18,497 nt of DNA from Gammaproteobacteria bacterium. GTDB lineage: Bacteria > Pseudomonadota > Gammaproteobacteria > JAABTG01. The notes below the pieces were generated by a model. That model was given only the letters and a program-made list of their open reading frames with translations, was not told the origin of the DNA and searched no databases. Position 1 is the stretch's first letter. Every line of letters begins with the position of its first letter. Made by a program: the position numbers and the translations under genes. The DNA lies in assembly GCA_030066245.1 (NCBI GenBank), contig JASJBY010000074.1, forward strand, positions 1 to 18,497, in the 5' to 3' direction. Below are positions 16,644-18,497 of the stretch, piece after piece.

Positions 16644-17111
16644 TCAGGGCGCTCGGTCTGGCGCGTCTGCAGTGCCGGGCGAGCGGCCGAAACCAAGCGT
16701 GGTGTCGAGAAGGTCCCGTGTCATCGCGTTCACCGGGACGCTTTCCATGTCCGCCGGCGTGAACCAACGGGCGTCAAGAGCATCATCCCGCGGCATGGGC
16801 TCACCACCCAGGTATTCGCTCCAAAGGTCGGTTATTACATAGTGGTATTCGATGCGTCCCTCGGGGTCCCTCTGGATCACGTCGAAGATGTAGACAGGTC
16901 GTCCCGCGCGAATGCGGATGCCCGTTTCCTCGTGCAATTCCCTCTCGGCAGCTTCCTGGAGGGTCTCACCCAGGCGCACGCTGCCTCCTGGAATAGCCCA
17001 CTGGCCCTCGTTCGGCGGATCCCGGCGTTTTACCAGCAGGACCCTGTCTTTCCAGATGACGACGGCACCGACCGCGACGCGCGGTTCCGTGGGGTAAGTC
17101 TTTCTCGGCAT
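16644..17111 (-). CDS. Nudix hydrolase
   Basis: A 155-residue protein with a complete Nudix box at 43-65: Gly43, Glu49, then Arg57-Glu58 and Glu61-Glu62-x-Gly64, in GSVRLGETLQEAAERELHEE followed by TGI. This motif binds the metal used to cleave nucleoside diphosphate-linked compounds. The surrounding sequence (VAVGAVVIWKDRVLLVKRRDPPNEGQWAIPGG) is like ADP-ribose or NADH-type Nudix enzymes, but the substrate cannot be fixed from sequence. The start ATG at 17111 has only a weak AGAGAAG ribosome site. The gene is convergent with the DUF2970 gene. Confidence 0.93.
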   Translation of the reverse strand: MPRKTYPTEPRVAVGAVVIWKDRVLLVKRRDPPNEGQWAIPGGSVRLGETLQEAAERELHEETGIRIRAGRPVYIFDVIQRDPEGRIEYHYVITDLWSEYLGGEPMPRDDALDARWFTPADMESVPVNAMTRDLLDTTLGFGRSPGTADAPDRAP

Positions 17112-17466
17112 GCTTCTCTGCCCTTGTTTCCCCAGAGGGGCCTGCGGCGGCTCGGCTCTCGGAGACGCCCGGCGAGCGTGCTAGGCGGGTATTCCGCCCC
17201 GGATTACTGGCGGAAAGCTACCGGGCGCTGATTCCGTGGTCAACCACGGCAGTGGTCGGGACAGGCTGTGAAGCGGAAACTGTTCCAGCTGCCTTCCGGC
17301 ACAGCTACCCGGCTGTGCCCGGAACTCCGTCAGAACCACGGTCACGGAGTACCAGCATACTCTCGTCGCCGACCGGGTGGACCAGCGTTCGTCCGCCCCC
17401 CTCCTGTATCCTCCGAACCCCTTTCCAGCTCGCTCAGCGGCGGCTGCAAGGGTAAGGTATCATGGC
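17112..17466. other. Upstream region of ispG with several inverted repeats
   Basis: No gene is supported in these 355 nt; the short open frames here look random. It holds at least four inverted repeats: TTCCGCC/GGCGGAA near 17190-17214, CCGTGG-TCAA-CCACGG at 17234-17249, GGCACAGC-6-GCTGTGCC at 17298-17319 (8 bp, perfect), and ACTCCGT-13-ACGGAGT at 17324-17350. None has a T-run. No clear promoter for ispG was found; TATCCT near 17407 is a weak -10 candidate. Confidence 0.5.
17298..17319. repeat. 8-bp perfect hairpin upstream of ispG
   Basis: GGCACAGC pairs fully with GCTGTGCC across a 6-base loop (TACCCG). It is followed after four bases by a second inverted repeat (ACTCCGT/ACGGAGT, 17324-17350). 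It could be a leader structure of ispG or the end of the Nudix transcription unit's upstream region; a terminator is unlikely without a T-run. Confidence 0.5.
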
Positions 17467-18497
17467 ATGCCTATGAGCAAACGGCCGACGGACCTGACCC
17501 CCAGCGCTAAGCATAACAGCACCGTAGGCGTACGGGTCGGCCATGTCACCATCGGCGGCGGCGCGCCGGTTGTTGTCCAATCTATGACGGATACCGACAC
17601 GGCGGACGTTGAGTCCACCGTGGAGCAAGTGGCCGCGCTGGCTGGCGCCGGGTCGGAGCTGGTCCGCGTCACGGTTAACAATGCCGCTGCGGCCGAAGCG
17701 GTGCCGGTCATTCGCGAACGCCTGGCGGGGATGGGGGTTGACGTTCCACTGGTCGGCGACTTTCATTTCAACGGTCACAAGCTGCTCAAAGCCCACCCGG
17801 AGTGTGCCTCAGCCCTGGCGAAGTACCGAGTCAACCCGGGCAACGTGGGTCGGGGGCAGAAACGGGACGCACAGTTCGCCGCCATCATTGAAACGGCCTG
17901 CCGTTACGAAAAGCCGGTACGCATTGGTGTCAACTGGGGCAGCCTCGACCAGGCCCTGCTGGCGCGCATGATGGACGAGAACGCCCACGCGCGGGAGCCG
18001 GTGAGCGCCGCGATGGTCATGCGACAGGCCCTGGTGGTTTCTGCCCTTGAGAGTGCCCAGCAGGCGCTGGAGGTGGGGATCCCGTCGAATCGGGTCATCC
18101 TGTCCTGCAAAGTCAGCAGTGTTCAGGACCTGATTGCGGTCTATCGCGACCTGGCCGCTCGAACCCGATATCCCCTGCATCTGGGACTTACAGAAGCGGG
18201 CATGGGAGTCAAAGGTATCGTTTCGTCCACCGCCGCGTTGGCCGTGCTGCTCCAAGAGGGCATCGGCGACACGATCCGGGTCTCGCTGACTCCGGAGCCG
18301 GGCGGCGACCGCTGTCAGGAGGTGGTCGTGGCCCAAGAAGTGCTGCAGAGCCTGGGACTGCGGGCCTTCGTGCCCAGCGTGGTTTCGTGTCCCGGCTGCG
18401 GGCGGACCACGAGCACCTATTTCCGCACGCTGGCCATGGAGATCCAGAGCTATCTGCGTGAACAGATGCCCGTGTGGCGGCAGCGATACCCGGGTGT
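17467..18497 (+). CDS. ispG: 4-hydroxy-3-methylbut-2-enyl-diphosphate synthase (flavodoxin), 3' end outside window
   Basis: The iron-sulfur enzyme of the penultimate step of the MEP isoprenoid pathway. The first 343 codons are visible, with no stop or frameshift to the window edge. Conserved blocks are VVVQSMTDTDTADVESTVEQ, GDFHFNGHKLL, YRVNPGNVG and VRIGVNWGSLDQALL. Cluster cysteines Cys308 and Cys311 are in SCPGCGRTTSTYF. The E. coli form has SCPTCSRQ and GVNAGSLE, so this is the CPGCGRTTST type that I associate with alpha- and betaproteobacteria. The start ATG at 17467 has TAAGG nine bases upstream; an ATG six bases later is possible. It is not in its usual place between rodZ and hisS. Confidence 0.97.
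   Translation, partial: MPMSKRPTDLTPSAKHNSTVGVRVGHVTIGGGAPVVVQSMTDTDTADVESTVEQVAALAGAGSELVRVTVNNAAAAEAVPVIRERLAGMGVDVPLVGDFHFNGHKLLKAHPECASALAKYRVNPGNVGRGQKRDAQFAAIIETACRYEKPVRIGVNWGSLDQALLARMMDENAHAREPVSAAMVMRQALVVSALESAQQALEVGIPSNRVILSCKVSSVQDLIAVYRDLAARTRYPLHLGLTEAGMGVKGIVSSTAALAVLLQEGIGDTIRVSLTPEPGGDRCQEVVVAQEVLQSLGLRAFVPSVVSCPGCGRTTSTYFRTLAMEIQSYLREQMPVWRQRYPG

Noticed and set aside
17185..17215. Third copy of the inverted-repeat end (GCTAGGCGGG...CCCCGGATTACTGG)
   Set aside because: It shares only a short CCCGGATT with the 19-nt terminal repeat and lacks a partner end, so it is probably chance.

Overview
The window is a gammaproteobacterial chromosome segment of high G+C content. The basis is gene content and order: gcvR/dapA/bamC/purC and ndk/rlmN/pilF/rodZ/hisS/yfgM/bamB/der are two gammaproteobacterial neighbourhoods, and the proteins read as that group's versions (DapA, PurC, HisS and IscA match E. 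coli lengths and active-site numbering). The species cannot be named from the sequence alone. No tRNA, rRNA, CRISPR array, phage gene or intact transposase was seen.

Layout. 1-1077 (-): 5' part of a PIN-PhoH ATPase gene, cut by the window edge. 1315-1842 (-): gcvR, divergent from dapA-bamC-purC (2063-4886, +), with a 16-bp perfect palindrome between them. 4926-11401 (-): one long cluster read as pilF-rodZ-hisS-yfgM-bamB-der, with two 4-nt ATGA overlaps and a good sigma70-like promoter ahead of pilF. 11523-12626 (-): rlmN. 12786-13217 (-): ndk. 13381-13866 (-): a lone cyclic-nucleotide-binding-type domain protein. 14458-14781 (-): iscA. 14917-15396 (-): iscR. 15465-16280 (-): cysE. 16421-16642 (+): a small DUF2970 membrane protein. 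16644-17111 (-): a Nudix hydrolase. 17467-end (+): ispG, cut by the window edge.

How the genes work together. There are two outer-membrane assembly lipoproteins (BamC, BamB) with the YfgM chaperone-linked protein. RodZ (cell shape) and PilF (pilus secretin pilotin) act at the envelope. DapA feeds lysine and peptidoglycan. PurC and Ndk serve nucleotide pools. HisS, RlmN and Der serve translation and ribosome assembly. CysE, IscR and IscA belong to cysteine and Fe-S metabolism.

What stands out is the 12.6-17.5 kb stretch. Compared with the order known from Pseudomonas (cysE-iscR-iscS-iscU-iscA-hscB-hscA-fdx-iscX-ndk-rlmN-pilF-rodZ-ispG-hisS-yfgM-bamB-der), this window lacks iscS, iscU, hscB, hscA, fdx, iscX, and also ispG between rodZ and hisS. 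Two copies of a small element with 19-nt terminal inverted repeats and no transposase lie at the edges of the remodelled part, in the same orientation, flanking ndk and the orphan domain gene. ispG reappears at the far right on the other strand, with a Cys-Pro-Gly-Cys type cluster motif unlike the E. coli form. iscR keeps a near-consensus IscR type 1 operator overlapping the end of cysE, so the regulator appears still autoregulated although most of its usual operon is absent here.
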